Source of the DNA: Streptomyces narbonensis
GTDB lineage: Bacteria; Actinomycetota; Actinomycetes; Streptomycetales; Streptomycetaceae
Assembly (NCBI RefSeq): GCF_014649015.1
Contig: NZ_BMSF01000002.1
Location: 62,001 to 126,000, forward strand
Length of the DNA: 64,000 bases
Direction of reading: 5' to 3'
Part shown: positions 1-9,682 of the stretch, one piece after another
Layout of the letters: each line of letters starts with the position of its first letter
Numbering within the stretch: the first letter of the stretch is position 1
The notes under the pieces: generated by a model
What the model saw: the letters and a program-made list of their open reading frames with translations, nothing else
Told to the model about the DNA's origin: nothing
Database searches by the model: none
Made by a program: the position numbers and the translations under genes

Positions 1-1539
1 GTCCGCCGCTCGCCGGGAGCACCGGTCAAGGAGATCAAGCAGGTCCTCGAACGCCGGGTCAAGAAGCTCTTCGGCGAGGCCAACGAGGCCAAGTTCACCC
101 GCCCCCTCCTGCCCTCCATGGAGCTGCTGCTGAGGGCGGCGGCGGGCGACGAGGGCGCCGAGTCGAAGGTCGACCCGCGCTGGCTCGACCAGTTCCGCGC
201 CCGGCTCGCCGGACTACTGCCCGTCGGCTTCGTCCCGGACGGCAGCGGCCCGATGAAGATCCTCATCGTGCACCCGGCCAGCGAGTCCGACGGGCGGGCC
301 GCCGGCTTCCTCCGGCAGGCGCTCAACCTGCCCGCCAAGGCCGACCAGGAATACCGGGCCGTCGACACCCACTCCCTCACCGTCGTCCTCTTCCGCAGCG
401 GCATGAACCTCACCGACATCTCCGAGGTCCGCAGCGTCCTCAGCCTCTGGTCCGACGCCCGCGACTCGGCCGGCGAGGACGACTTCCTGCACTGGCGGCA
501 GCGGCTCGGCTACCAGGACGACTGGCTCGTCGCCACCGAGCAGGACCGCCAGCGGATCATGCACCGGCTGCTCTGCGCGATGTGGAACGGCGACATCGCC
601 ACCGAAGGGCCGGCCGAGTCGCCCGACCTCGTCCGGATCCGGCTCCGGGAGGGCGAGTCCGCGACCATGTCGCTGCGCCTCGAGGGCTTCGACGGCTCGC
701 TCTCCAGCTGGGCGGGGATGCTGCGCGCGTACGAGCGCTGGGCGCTGCTCGACGAGGGCCAGATCATCGAGGTGTTCTGCGAACGCCTCATGCGCACCCT
801 GCCCAAGGGCCTCTCTCAGGTGCCGCAGCCGCCGTCGCGGCTCTTCACCCACTTCGTGGAGGAGGTCGCGCCGCGCCAGCTCGTCCTGCTCGACCGGCTG
901 GAGGCCGAGTACCGCGAGTACGGCGACACGGACGTCGAATGGCTCGCTCCGCTCCGGCAGTTCTGGGAGGTCACCTACCCGGGGGCCCTCGACATGCGCT
1001 TCCCGCCGGGAACCCGCGCGGCCCGCTCCACCCTCCGCGCCCTCTTCGACCGGCACGGGCCGGCGGGCGCGGGGCGGGGGAGGGGCCGGGGGCCGGGCAC
1101 GGACGGGGGTGTGGGAGCTGCGGGCCAGGGGCAGGGTCCGATTCCGGGCCAGGGCCATGGGCACGGCCACGAGCAGGGCCATGGGCACGGCCAGGGCCAG
1201 GGCCATGGTCAGGGACAGAGACAAGACCAGGCGCAGAGTCACGGGCACGGGCACGGGCAGAGTCAGGGTCAGGGCCAGAGTCACGGGCACGGACAAAGTC
1301 ACGGCCAGGGCCAGGGGCACGGCCAGGGCCAGGGGCACGGCCAGGGGCGCGGGGCCGGGCAGGCGCCGCCGCCGGGAGCGGGGTGGTACGGACAGGCCTC
1401 CGGGACCGGGCGGGCCGGTGAGGCGCCGAGGTCCGAGGACCCCGGCCGGTCCTTCTACGACGGGGATTGGGAGACGGAGCCCGAGCCCGAGTTCGAACAC
1501 GACGGGTACCCCTGGGACCCGGAAGAGGAGGAGCAGTGA
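1..1539 (+). CDS. C-terminal 512 residues of a large protein, possibly tubulin-like (Tubulin_2) family; 5' end outside the window
   Basis: The frame is open from base 1, so the first ATG at 118 is internal and the true start lies upstream. About 370 visible residues form an alpha/beta-looking region containing the segments FVPDGSGPMKILIVHPASE and SLTVVLFRSGMNLTDI. I associate these, with low certainty, with the C-terminus of bacterial tubulin-like (Tubulin_2) proteins. From about base 1120 to 1355 the protein becomes a His/Gly/Gln low-complexity tail (GHGHGQGQ-type repeats), then an acidic end. The stop codon overlaps the GTG of the next gene (GTGA), so it is translationally coupled and heads or continues the four-gene operon. 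The His-rich tail could bind metal or be a disordered linker. The coding call is firm; the family assignment is inference. Confidence 0.8.
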   Translation, partial: VRRSPGAPVKEIKQVLERRVKKLFGEANEAKFTRPLLPSMELLLRAAAGDEGAESKVDPRWLDQFRARLAGLLPVGFVPDGSGPMKILIVHPASESDGRAAGFLRQALNLPAKADQEYRAVDTHSLTVVLFRSGMNLTDISEVRSVLSLWSDARDSAGEDDFLHWRQRLGYQDDWLVATEQDRQRIMHRLLCAMWNGDIATEGPAESPDLVRIRLREGESATMSLRLEGFDGSLSSWAGMLRAYERWALLDEGQIIEVFCERLMRTLPKGLSQVPQPPSRLFTHFVEEVAPRQLVLLDRLEAEYREYGDTDVEWLAPLRQFWEVTYPGALDMRFPPGTRAARSTLRALFDRHGPAGAGRGRGRGPGTDGGVGAAGQGQGPIPGQGHGHGHEQGHGHGQGQGHGQGQRQDQAQSHGHGHGQSQGQGQSHGHGQSHGQGQGHGQGQGHGQGRGAGQAPPPGAGWYGQASGTGRAGEAPRSEDPGRSFYDGDWETEPEPEFEHDGYPWDPEEEEQ

Positions 1540-4220
1540 ACCACCGGGTCCTCCCCGAACGGCCCCTGCCGGGCCACGCCGTCTGCCTCGACCTGCGGGC
1601 GGGCGGCCCGGACGACCCCGGCGCCGCCGTCCGCGCGGCACTTGACGCCCCCCAGCCCGGCGGCGAACGGCGGTTCCTCGTCGTCGACGAGGCCGACGGG
1701 CTCGTCGGCCACCAGCTCCTCTACGAGCGCCTCTCCTCCTACGGCCCCGCCCAGATCGTGTGCCTGGCCGTCGGAGCGCGCGGCGACAGGACGCTGCGCC
1801 GCACCCTGACCCTGCGTCCGCCCGCCGCCGGAGTGCTGTGGCTCCTCGACATCGGGGGCGACGACGAGGCCGGCGGCGGCGACGGGACCGACGCCGCCCT
1901 GCGCCCGCTCGTCGAGGTGCTGGCCACCCCGGAGGTCTTCGACGCCGTCCTCGGCTCGCTCGGGGACGTCGTGCACGGCGTGGCCGTACCCGCGGTGCGG
2001 GTCCTGGAGCACGACCTCACCGACGAGGCCCGCGCACGGGCCTGGCGGCAGGCCGTCGAAGGGCTGACGGGCCCTGAGGTACCGGCCGGGTCCGTCTCTC
2101 CGGAAGGCGTGCCGGGCGCGCTCGCACTGCTCCTCGGCGAGGGCGTGCCGCGCTCCCTGTCCGGTCACGACTGGCTCCCCGCGACCGGTCGCGAGGGGGC
2201 CCGGCTCGCCGCCTGCCAGGAGGCCCTCGACGACGCCGTCGAAGGCCACGACCGGGTGCGGGGCGCGGCGGGTCTCCTCACCGGGGCGGGGCGTGAGGTC
2301 GACCTGCCGGGGGACATCGAGCGGCTCACGGAGGAGCTCGCCCGGCTCCGTACCGCCGTCGCGGACGCGTTCGGCGCGGCGGGCGGCACCCGGCTCACGG
2401 CGGAGCACCGCGGGCTGCTCCGTGACCGAGGGGTCGAACTCCCCGAGCTGCCGAGGGAGATCACCCGGGCCGGGATCGTCCCGGCGCTGCGGGACCACAC
2501 GTACGAGCTGATCGGCCGGGGCCTGCCGCTGCGCTCCGTGGCGGCCCGGCTCTCAGCACTCTCCGCGCGCACCGCCCCGGCAGGCAGCGCCTCCCGGCTG
2601 GCGCGGCTCGACGCGATCTGCGGTCCTGAGCGGCTGCGGCGGCTCGGGCGCCGCCATCCCTTCACGGCAGGCGGCCCGCGCCCGGCGGCCTTCGCCCTGA
2701 CGGGCCTCCTCGCGCTGCTCGCCGGGGTGTGGCCGGTGCTCGGCTGGTTCCTCGGACCCGCCGTCGGCGCCCTCGCCGCCGTACTCGCCTGGCTGATGCT
2801 GCGGCGCAGGCCGAACCGTTCGCCGGACGGGCGGATCGACGGCGGCGGTGCGACGGGCGCGGCGCCCCGGCTCGTCGGCGGGGTCCTCGGCGGCCTCACC
2901 GGGGCGGGACTCGGGCAGTTCCTGGGACCGCCGGTCTGGGTCGGGGCCGTGGCCCTGGCCGTGTCCGCCGTGGCCGTGGTGGTGCTCGCGCTGCGCGACT
3001 GGACCCGGGCCGTGGACGACTGGTGGGCGCGGGCGGACCCGGAGGAGGCGGGCCGGATCCTGCGGGAGATCCACGCCCTGGTCGTGACGACCGCCGTGCA
3101 CGACTGGCTCTTCGCCGACGTACGGCACCACTGCTCGGCCGGCGCGGGTGCCGCGGCCCGGCTGCTGCGCGACCTCGCGGAGACCGCCGAAGCGTACGGC
3201 GGGCGGTGGGCTGCGGACCGTGGGCCGGGGGGAGGGCCGGACCGTCCGTCGGACCGGGCGTCGGACCGTCCGTCGGATCCGGTGTCGGACTGGGCTTCCT
3301 GGGAGGACGAACCCCTGGAACCCCCGTCGGGTCCGGGACGGGGCCCGAACGCGGCCGGCGGCGCCGACACCGGGACGACCAGCTGGAGTTGGGACGACTG
3401 GAGCGACGCAGGGGAGGAGGACGGCTGGTCGGACATGGCAGAGGAGCCGCCGGTACGGGCCCCGGCCGCGTCCTCGTACGCGCCGCCGTCGCCCCCACCC
3501 TCCTCGTACGGATCGTCCGCGCACCCGCCGTCGTCCTCGTACGGATCGTCCGCGTACCCGCCGTCGTCCTCGTACCCGCCGTCGTCCCGGCAGTCCGAGC
3601 CCGCTCCGGCGTGGCTGGAGCGGCGGTACGGGGACGGGGGCTCCGCGCTCGTCGACACGCTCGTCGGCGATCTGGTCGCCGGCGCGGTCCTCCTCCTCGA
3701 CGGGTGCTGGGCGGGCATCGAACGCGACCCCGGCGGTACGGATCACACGGTGCAGACACGGCGGCTGACGGAGCTCCTGGACGAGACCCGGATCCGCCTG
3801 GAGCGCGATGCGGCGGCCTCGCCCCCGCCCCCGTACGAAGGCCTCCGCGACCTCGGCGCGCTCACCTCGCTCGCCGCGCTCACCGACCGCTCCGAACGGC
3901 CCGACGCCGCCCGCCTCACCGGTGTCGCCCCGGATGCGGTGGCCCGGCTGCTGCTGACCGAGGACGACCCCGGCAGCACGGTCGCGCTCTGCGGCCCCGC
4001 GCACCTGCGGCTGCTCTCCCACGACCCGCTCGCGGCCCGGCAGGTCCGCTTCGTGCCCGAGGCGATGCGGCGCGGCACGGCGGGGGACGACATCTGGCGG
4101 GGCACCGCCGAAGGCGTCGTGTGGACCGGTGCGGGACGGCACGCCGGCATCCTCCGTCTCGTACCGCTGCGCGCGGACGTCGTGCACACCGTCCGCGCCG
4201 AGGAGGCGGGAGAACCGTGA
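1536..4220 (+). CDS. Large multi-pass membrane protein of the GTPase operon, unknown function
   Basis: Start GTG at 1536 is chosen because it overlaps the upstream stop (GTGA) and follows a purine-rich GGAAGAGGAGGAG ribosome site; the product is 894 residues. The N-terminal 370 residues look soluble. Around residues 382-425 and 450-490 there are two pairs of hydrophobic segments, split by an Arg/Asp/Gly loop, predicting about four membrane spans. A Ser/Asp/Pro-rich region follows, then a short Ser-Tyr-Pro repeat tract (residues about 640-690), and a soluble C-terminal domain of about 200 residues. I recognise no enzyme motif. Its place between the tubulin-like candidate and the kinase/GTPase fusion suggests it is the membrane anchor or signal transducer of the same complex. 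The stop overlaps the next GTG (GTGA). Confidence 0.85.
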   Translation: MNHRVLPERPLPGHAVCLDLRAGGPDDPGAAVRAALDAPQPGGERRFLVVDEADGLVGHQLLYERLSSYGPAQIVCLAVGARGDRTLRRTLTLRPPAAGVLWLLDIGGDDEAGGGDGTDAALRPLVEVLATPEVFDAVLGSLGDVVHGVAVPAVRVLEHDLTDEARARAWRQAVEGLTGPEVPAGSVSPEGVPGALALLLGEGVPRSLSGHDWLPATGREGARLAACQEALDDAVEGHDRVRGAAGLLTGAGREVDLPGDIERLTEELARLRTAVADAFGAAGGTRLTAEHRGLLRDRGVELPELPREITRAGIVPALRDHTYELIGRGLPLRSVAARLSALSARTAPAGSASRLARLDAICGPERLRRLGRRHPFTAGGPRPAAFALTGLLALLAGVWPVLGWFLGPAVGALAAVLAWLMLRRRPNRSPDGRIDGGGATGAAPRLVGGVLGGLTGAGLGQFLGPPVWVGAVALAVSAVAVVVLALRDWTRAVDDWWARADPEEAGRILREIHALVVTTAVHDWLFADVRHHCSAGAGAAARLLRDLAETAEAYGGRWAADRGPGGGPDRPSDRASDRPSDPVSDWASWEDEPLEPPSGPGRGPNAAGGADTGTTSWSWDDWSDAGEEDGWSDMAEEPPVRAPAASSYAPPSPPPSSYGSSAHPPSSSYGSSAYPPSSSYPPSSRQSEPAPAWLERRYGDGGSALVDTLVGDLVAGAVLLLDGCWAGIERDPGGTDHTVQTRRLTELLDETRIRLERDAAASPPPPYEGLRDLGALTSLAALTDRSERPDAARLTGVAPDAVARLLLTEDDPGSTVALCGPAHLRLLSHDPLAARQVRFVPEAMRRGTAGDDIWRGTAEGVVWTGAGRHAGILRLVPLRADVVHTVRAEEAGEP

Positions 4221-6598
4221 CAGACCCGAACCACCCGAACCAACCGAACCACCCGAACGACTCGAGCCACCTGAACCATCCGAGCCACCTGAACCGCCCG
4301 AGCCATCCGAACGACGCGACTCACCTGAACCGCCCGGACTACCTGGACGGCCCGAACGGCCCGCGCGACCCGGACGAGACCGGCTCGGACGCCGCGCACG
4401 GCCCGCAGATCCACCCCGTCGATCCCCACCACCCCGACCACCTGAGCGAGCCCATGAGCCCTCCGCACCCGTATTACGAGGAGCTGGCGTTCCTCAGCCA
4501 CCGGGAGGAGCCGGTCCGCTTCACCGTCCGGTTCGGCGACGACCGCAGGCCGCCCGGCCGGCCCGGAGTCCTCGCGCGCCGGGCCACACTGGGCGCGGGA
4601 TGGCCGGTCCTGCAGTTCCGGCTGTCGGCCTCCGTGCAGGCCGACCCCCACGCGTACGACCTCCTCGAACGCGAGGTCGCGGCCGCCGTCTCCCTCGAAC
4701 GGCGTTACGGGGAGGAGAAGTTCGGCGCCGTCTTCGCCAGGGTCGTCGGCTTCGATCTCACCGCGCCGGAACCCTTCGTGCTGTACCGGATGCCCGGCGG
4801 ACGGCCGCTCACCGAGTGGGCGGGCCGCCTCGGCCCGGAGGCGCAGGAGCGGATCATCGGCCAACTCGCCTTCGCCGTGCGGCTCCTGGAGCGGGCCGAG
4901 CTCGTGCACCGGGCCGTCACCCCCGACACCGTACGGTGGGACGGCGCTCACGTGCGGCTCAGCGAACCCTTCGCCGCGCTGCGCGCGGGCGAGCCGCGCG
5001 AGCCGCTCGGCGGCCCGCCGTGGGCTTCGCCCGAGCAGCGCGAGGGACTGGGAGCCGCCGACCCGCGCGACGACCTGTGGTCCGTCGCCCAGCTCGGCTA
5101 CTACCTCCTCTCCGGGCGTCCCGCGCGAGGCGAGGGCCCGCCGGGGGACCTCGCCGACTACCGCCGGCTCGCCGCGCTGGCCCAGAGCGGACTCTTCTCC
5201 CCGAGGGCGGCCGACCGGCCGCGCCCCGTCGAGCTCATGCGGCTCCTGAACGTCCCCGATCCGCTCGCCACCGCCGCCGGAGCCACCGACCGCTTCGCCC
5301 GGGGCCGCGCCGAGTACGACCGCCAACTGGCCAGGAAGCGGGGCGTGTTCGAAGGGGGCGTCGCGCCGGGAGCGGAGTCGTACGCCGACGCCGACGACAT
5401 GGGGGATCCCGGTCCGGATCCGACCTCGTCGCGCACCACCCTGATCGACCGGATCTTCGGCGGCGGGGAGGGCCCCGGCCGCCCGGTCGCGGCTGCATCG
5501 CCGCTCGAACCGACCCCGGCCCCGCTCTCGCGGAGCCGGATGTGCCCGCACTGCCTGCTGCCCGTCGAGTACGACCAACGCCTGCTCGTCACCATCGACG
5601 CCAAGGGCAACCGGATCCCGCTCGACCTGAGCGGCGAACGGCGCCCCGCCCACATCGCGGACGCCCTCCGCAAGGCCTACCACCTGTGCCCGCACACCGT
5701 GGAGGGCGACGAGGAGCACGAACTCCCCGTGCCCTACCTCACCAACGGCGAGCCGCTCTCCGTCGCCCTCGTCGGCAGCTCGTCCGTCGGCAAGACCCAC
5801 CTCCTCGCCGCGATGCTCGGCGAGATCGAACTCGGCGGCCTCGCCCCGTACGGACTGCGGAGCCGTCCGCTCAACCCCGAGGCGCACCGCACCTATCTGC
5901 GCGAACGCGTCCAGAACCTCCAGCAGGGGCGGCAGTTGGGCCGCACGGGACAGCAGACCTTCGCCCGCTTCGCCGACGGCCTGCTCGTCTCCGCGGGCGG
6001 CGGGACGCCCCGGCCCGTCGTCTTCTTCGACCTCGCGGGCGAGGACCTCGCGCAGGACGGCGAAGTGGCCCGCTTCCTCATGGGGGTCGACGCCTTCATC
6101 TTCGTCCTGGACCCGCTGCGCGCGCTCCGACTCGGCCCTCTCGACGTCATACGGGACCAGAGCGGGCTGCGCCGTCGCGACCTCGGCGACGAGGCCTTCG
6201 CCACGGTCCTCGACCGCATCCCGAGGCAGCGCGGCGGTCTCGTCGCGGCGCCCGCGGCGCTCGCCGTCAACAAGAGCGACCTCGTGCGCTTCGAGCCGTC
6301 CGTCGACCGGTGGCTCGGCCGGGCCCTGCCCGGCCGCTACGACCCCGCCGAGGCGCACGAGGAGAGCCGGGACGCGTACGCCTTCCTCGCCCACCACGCC
6401 AGCGCCGCCTGGCTCAAGCCCTTCGACGACTGCGTGAACTGCTCCCTGCACTTCGTCGCCGCGACCGGCGGGCAGGCCCGCGGTGACCGCTTTCCGCACG
6501 GGGTCCGGCCGCGCCGGGTCCTGGCGCCCCTGCTGTCCCTGTTCGCCATGTGCGGGCTGCTGCCCGGGGCGGAGCCTACGGAGGGAATCGTCCGATGA
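4217..6598 (+). CDS. Degenerate Ser/Thr kinase-like domain fused to a Cys/His site and a TRAFAC-like P-loop GTPase
   Basis: GTG at 4217 overlaps the previous stop; 793 residues. The N-terminus is a repeat of Asn-His-Pro/Leu-Asn units (first about 45 residues). Residues about 100-330 follow a protein-kinase layout, but HRD is replaced by HRAVTPDT (His231), DFG by SEPF, and a D-D-L-W-S-V F-helix remains, so phosphotransfer is unlikely. Cys443-x2-Cys446 and Cys491-x-His493 could form a zinc site. The C-terminal half is a GTPase: P-loop GSSSVGKT (520-527), Walker B FFDLAGED (Asp605) and guanine-specificity NKSD (685-688). This resembles the double-GTPase/TRAFAC proteins described in bacterial conflict systems; that family link is from memory. 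Its ATGA overlap couples it to the next gene, a likely functional partner. Confidence 0.85.
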   Translation: MTDPNHPNQPNHPNDSSHLNHPSHLNRPSHPNDATHLNRPDYLDGPNGPRDPDETGSDAAHGPQIHPVDPHHPDHLSEPMSPPHPYYEELAFLSHREEPVRFTVRFGDDRRPPGRPGVLARRATLGAGWPVLQFRLSASVQADPHAYDLLEREVAAAVSLERRYGEEKFGAVFARVVGFDLTAPEPFVLYRMPGGRPLTEWAGRLGPEAQERIIGQLAFAVRLLERAELVHRAVTPDTVRWDGAHVRLSEPFAALRAGEPREPLGGPPWASPEQREGLGAADPRDDLWSVAQLGYYLLSGRPARGEGPPGDLADYRRLAALAQSGLFSPRAADRPRPVELMRLLNVPDPLATAAGATDRFARGRAEYDRQLARKRGVFEGGVAPGAESYADADDMGDPGPDPTSSRTTLIDRIFGGGEGPGRPVAAASPLEPTPAPLSRSRMCPHCLLPVEYDQRLLVTIDAKGNRIPLDLSGERRPAHIADALRKAYHLCPHTVEGDEEHELPVPYLTNGEPLSVALVGSSSVGKTHLLAAMLGEIELGGLAPYGLRSRPLNPEAHRTYLRERVQNLQQGRQLGRTGQQTFARFADGLLVSAGGGTPRPVVFFDLAGEDLAQDGEVARFLMGVDAFIFVLDPLRALRLGPLDVIRDQSGLRRRDLGDEAFATVLDRIPRQRGGLVAAPAALAVNKSDLVRFEPSVDRWLGRALPGRYDPAEAHEESRDAYAFLAHHASAAWLKPFDDCVNCSLHFVAATGGQARGDRFPHGVRPRRVLAPLLSLFAMCGLLPGAEPTEGIVR

Positions 6599-9500
6599 CA
6601 CGGTCGGAGAACGAGGTCGACCAGATCGTCTTCCGCTGGGACAGCGAGAACGCCGCGGGAAGCACCGGCTTCGGCCCGGTGGCCTGGTCCGGGTCCCGGG
6701 AGCAGGCGGAGGGCCTCTTCCGGATCTCCGGTCCCATGCTGCGCGCGAGCGGCGACGAGACCCGGCCGGCCCTGATCCGGCTCCACCGGCGCCGGGGCGT
6801 GATGCTGATCCGGCGCATCCCGTTCACCGACGCCGACGGAGCGTCGTCCGTGCTCTGCCACGCGCTCGTCGGCTCGCCCGCCCTCCTCGATCCTGCCGAC
6901 TGCCTCGGCCTCCACGCCTGGAACTGGCCGGGCGTCGACGCCGCGCACCTCGCCGTGGTGCGCGGCCGGCTGCCGGCGGTGCGCGAGGAGTCCCTGCTGC
7001 CGTCGACGGGCGAGGGGCAGTGGAAGCTCGACGAGGCCCTGTCGTACGCCGCCGAGGAACTCATCGGAGCGGTCGCGGAGTTGCTGCGCAGGCCCGAGGA
7101 CCGCTTCACGGTCCTGGACGAGCGGGGCGACACCGCCTACCTCGTGCTCTGGGGGCTGCACAGCATGTTCGGCGCGCTCATCGACCGCCGGTGGACCTTC
7201 GCCACCCACGACACGGCCGAACTCCCCGATCTGCGCTTCGTGTTCGTCGGCCGCTGGTCGGGTGCGGCGAGCCCCAACACCGGTCGCCGCCGCGTCGACC
7301 CGCGCGAGCGGTTCGGCGACCGCGCGGAGGAGACCGCGGCCCGGCTCGTCCGGCACCACCTGCGGGGCGTCGAGGACGGCGACGGCCGCGAGTACGCCGT
7401 CAGCAGCGCCCTCCACGAGGCGGCGCCCGCCCGCCGCTCCCTCCTCGACACGGTGACCCGGGCCCTGGACATCCTCGACACCCAGGCCCGCCGCGGCACC
7501 CCACGCCCCGGGGAACGGCGCTTGTCGCCCGGGGGGAGGACGGGGTACGGGGCCGAGCCGGAGCGGCGGTACGAGGCCGAGCAGGCGCCGGGGTACGGAA
7601 ACGCGGAGGATCCACGGCGCGGGGCCGGGCAGGAGTCTCGCCGCGGGCCCGATCCGGAGCCTCGCCGCGGGTACGAGCCTCGTCGCGGGTCCGATCCGGA
7701 GCCTCGGCGCGGGTCCGAGCCTCGGCCCGGGTCCGAACAGGAGCCCCGCAGCGGGTCCGGGCCTCGGCGCGGGCCGGAGCGCGAGCCGGATCCGAGGTAC
7801 GGGTCCGGGCCGGAGCCGCGGTACGAGGCGGCCGAGCCGGACCCGTGGTTCGAGGCCGAGCCGGACCCGTGGTCGGAGGGGGCGCCGGAACCGCGGCGCG
7901 CATCCGGACCCGAGGCGAGGCCCGGGCCCGGACCGGAGCCGCGGTACGAGCCGGAGCCGGACCCGTGGTTCGAGGTGGAGCGGGAGCCGCGGCGCGCATC
8001 GGGGCCGGAAGCCCGGCGGGCGGAGCCGGACCCGCGGTCGGCGGCGGCGGATCCGCGGTACGAGGCCGGGAGGGAGCCGACCTCGGGGGCGGCGCCGGAG
8101 CCGCGGCGCGGGCAGGGGGAGGAGCCGGGCCCCCGGCCCGGGGCGGCGACGGGGCCGCGACCTCGCTCCGTACCGGAGCAGGCGTACCCGGCCGAACCGG
8201 AAGCGGGCCGGCCGGCCGCGCCCGGGTCGCGATACCCGGCCGAGCCGGGCCCGGAGTACCCACCAGCCGCGCAGGACCCGCGCCGCTCCCCGGTCCCGCC
8301 CCGCGACTCCGGCAGCCGTACCCCTGCCTCCACCGACCGGTCCCGCCCCCTGTACTCGCCCGACGCGGGGCGCCCCCCGTCCTCCCCGGACCTTTGGGAC
8401 GGCGACCAGGCCTCGCCCCGCACCGGCCGTCCTCCCCAGGAGTCGTCCCGGCACCCGACGGAGGCGTACACGGACACGCCGCACGGGGAGGCCCCCGGCG
8501 GGGCCGACCCCTGGGCCAAGGGCACGCCACCACGCCAGACCGGCCCCGCTCCCGATCCCGCACGCGAACCCGGACCCGGACCCGAACCCGCCCCGGACCG
8601 TGACACCGATCCCGCGCCCCGCCCGGGTCCCACGCCTGTCCCCGCCCCCGAACCCGTCTCCGCCCCCGTCCGCTCCCACCCCGCCCCCGACCGGGCGGAC
8701 GACCCGTACCCCCGTCCCGTCCTCCCGTTCGTCGGCGCCCAGTGGACCGGTCCGGCCGACGGCGGCCGACGGGTGTGGGCCAGGATGCCGTGGGCGCGGG
8801 AGCGGGAACGGGAGGCCGACACCGGGCTCGTGCACCGGCTGCCGACCGCGTACGACGTGGCGGAGGCCCGCGGCTTCGTCGAACGGGCGGGCAGCCGCGA
8901 GCTGCTCGACGCCCTGCGACGCCCCCAGGTGTACGTGGTCGTCACCCTGCTCCTCCGGGAGATCGCCAAGCGCCTGCCCACCTGGGAGCATCCGGCACGC
9001 CGCGAACTGTGCGAGGTGGTCCTCGGGCGCGAGCTCTGGGCGACCGCGCTGCCCGGCGCCGAGCAAGACCGCTCCGAGCCGCCCGAGGAACAGCGCGCGT
9101 CCAACGCCGCCGAGCTGCACCGCTGGGCCGTCCGGCCCCTCCTCGGCGGCGGTGACGCCCCGGTCGGCACGGTCGCGGCCCTGCTCGTCCGGCTCCGGAC
9201 GAGCCCCGTGCCGTCGGCCCGGGAGGCCTTCTGGCAGATCGTCGACGGCGACCGCCCGGGCCTGCCCGACGCGGTCTGGCTCACGCTCCTCAAGGACGCC
9301 TACGGCGTCAGGCGCACCCCGCCGCCCCGCCACGGCCGACCTTCCCACCACACCCCACCGCCCGACCACACCCCAGCACCCGACCACGCTCCACCGCCCG
9401 ACCACGCTCCACCGCCCGACCAGACCCCGCCCTCGCCCCATCAGGCCCCGCCGGCCGGGAGGCCGACACACCAGACCGCACCCCGCGGTGTTCCGTACCA

Positions 9501-9633
9501 ACCGCAGCCGCAACCCCAACCGCCGCAGGACGACGAGTCGGTCAACGGCTACACCCGGCGTTTCCTCAGCCGTACCGCCGTCGTGCTCGCCCTCCTCCTC
9601 ACCGCGATCCTCGTCGCCACCGTCATGAAGTGA
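6595..9633 (+). CDS. GTPase-associated (GAP1-like) protein with long disordered middle and C-terminal membrane anchor
   Basis: ATG at 6595 overlaps the upstream stop (ATGA); 1012 residues. The first 230 residues (starting near VDQIVFRWDSENAAG and including FGPVAWSG) form a globular domain that resembles the N-terminal domain of GTPase-associated protein 1 families found beside such GTPases; this is recognition by memory, not a search. Residues about 300-700 are low complexity: Glu/Pro/Arg/Gly repeats (bases about 7540-8280), then Pro/Ser/Asp stretches. A second globular helical domain lies near residues 730-880, followed by His-Pro-Pro-Asp repeats. A single hydrophobic segment (about the last 20 residues, ending VATVMK) makes a tail anchor with the bulk of the protein in the cytoplasm. 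It is the last gene of the operon. Confidence 0.85.
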   Translation: MTRSENEVDQIVFRWDSENAAGSTGFGPVAWSGSREQAEGLFRISGPMLRASGDETRPALIRLHRRRGVMLIRRIPFTDADGASSVLCHALVGSPALLDPADCLGLHAWNWPGVDAAHLAVVRGRLPAVREESLLPSTGEGQWKLDEALSYAAEELIGAVAELLRRPEDRFTVLDERGDTAYLVLWGLHSMFGALIDRRWTFATHDTAELPDLRFVFVGRWSGAASPNTGRRRVDPRERFGDRAEETAARLVRHHLRGVEDGDGREYAVSSALHEAAPARRSLLDTVTRALDILDTQARRGTPRPGERRLSPGGRTGYGAEPERRYEAEQAPGYGNAEDPRRGAGQESRRGPDPEPRRGYEPRRGSDPEPRRGSEPRPGSEQEPRSGSGPRRGPEREPDPRYGSGPEPRYEAAEPDPWFEAEPDPWSEGAPEPRRASGPEARPGPGPEPRYEPEPDPWFEVEREPRRASGPEARRAEPDPRSAAADPRYEAGREPTSGAAPEPRRGQGEEPGPRPGAATGPRPRSVPEQAYPAEPEAGRPAAPGSRYPAEPGPEYPPAAQDPRRSPVPPRDSGSRTPASTDRSRPLYSPDAGRPPSSPDLWDGDQASPRTGRPPQESSRHPTEAYTDTPHGEAPGGADPWAKGTPPRQTGPAPDPAREPGPGPEPAPDRDTDPAPRPGPTPVPAPEPVSAPVRSHPAPDRADDPYPRPVLPFVGAQWTGPADGGRRVWARMPWAREREREADTGLVHRLPTAYDVAEARGFVERAGSRELLDALRRPQVYVVVTLLLREIAKRLPTWEHPARRELCEVVLGRELWATALPGAEQDRSEPPEEQRASNAAELHRWAVRPLLGGGDAPVGTVAALLVRLRTSPVPSAREAFWQIVDGDRPGLPDAVWLTLLKDAYGVRRTPPPRHGRPSHHTPPPDHTPAPDHAPPPDHAPPPDQTPPSPHQAPPAGRPTHQTAPRGVPYQPQPQPQPPQDDESVNGYTRRFLSRTAVVLALLLTAILVATVMK

Positions 9634-9682
9634 CGCCACCGGCCCCCGCGGCCGGAGGCGTCTTCGCAACCCCAGGCCCGAA

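Noticed and set aside
118..120. ATG as the start of the first gene
   Set aside because: The frame is open to base 1 with protein-like sequence, so the start is outside the window.
214..1641. 475-residue minus-strand frame opposite the first gene
   Set aside because: Shadow of the His/Gly/Gln repeat gene; no ribosome site or family features.
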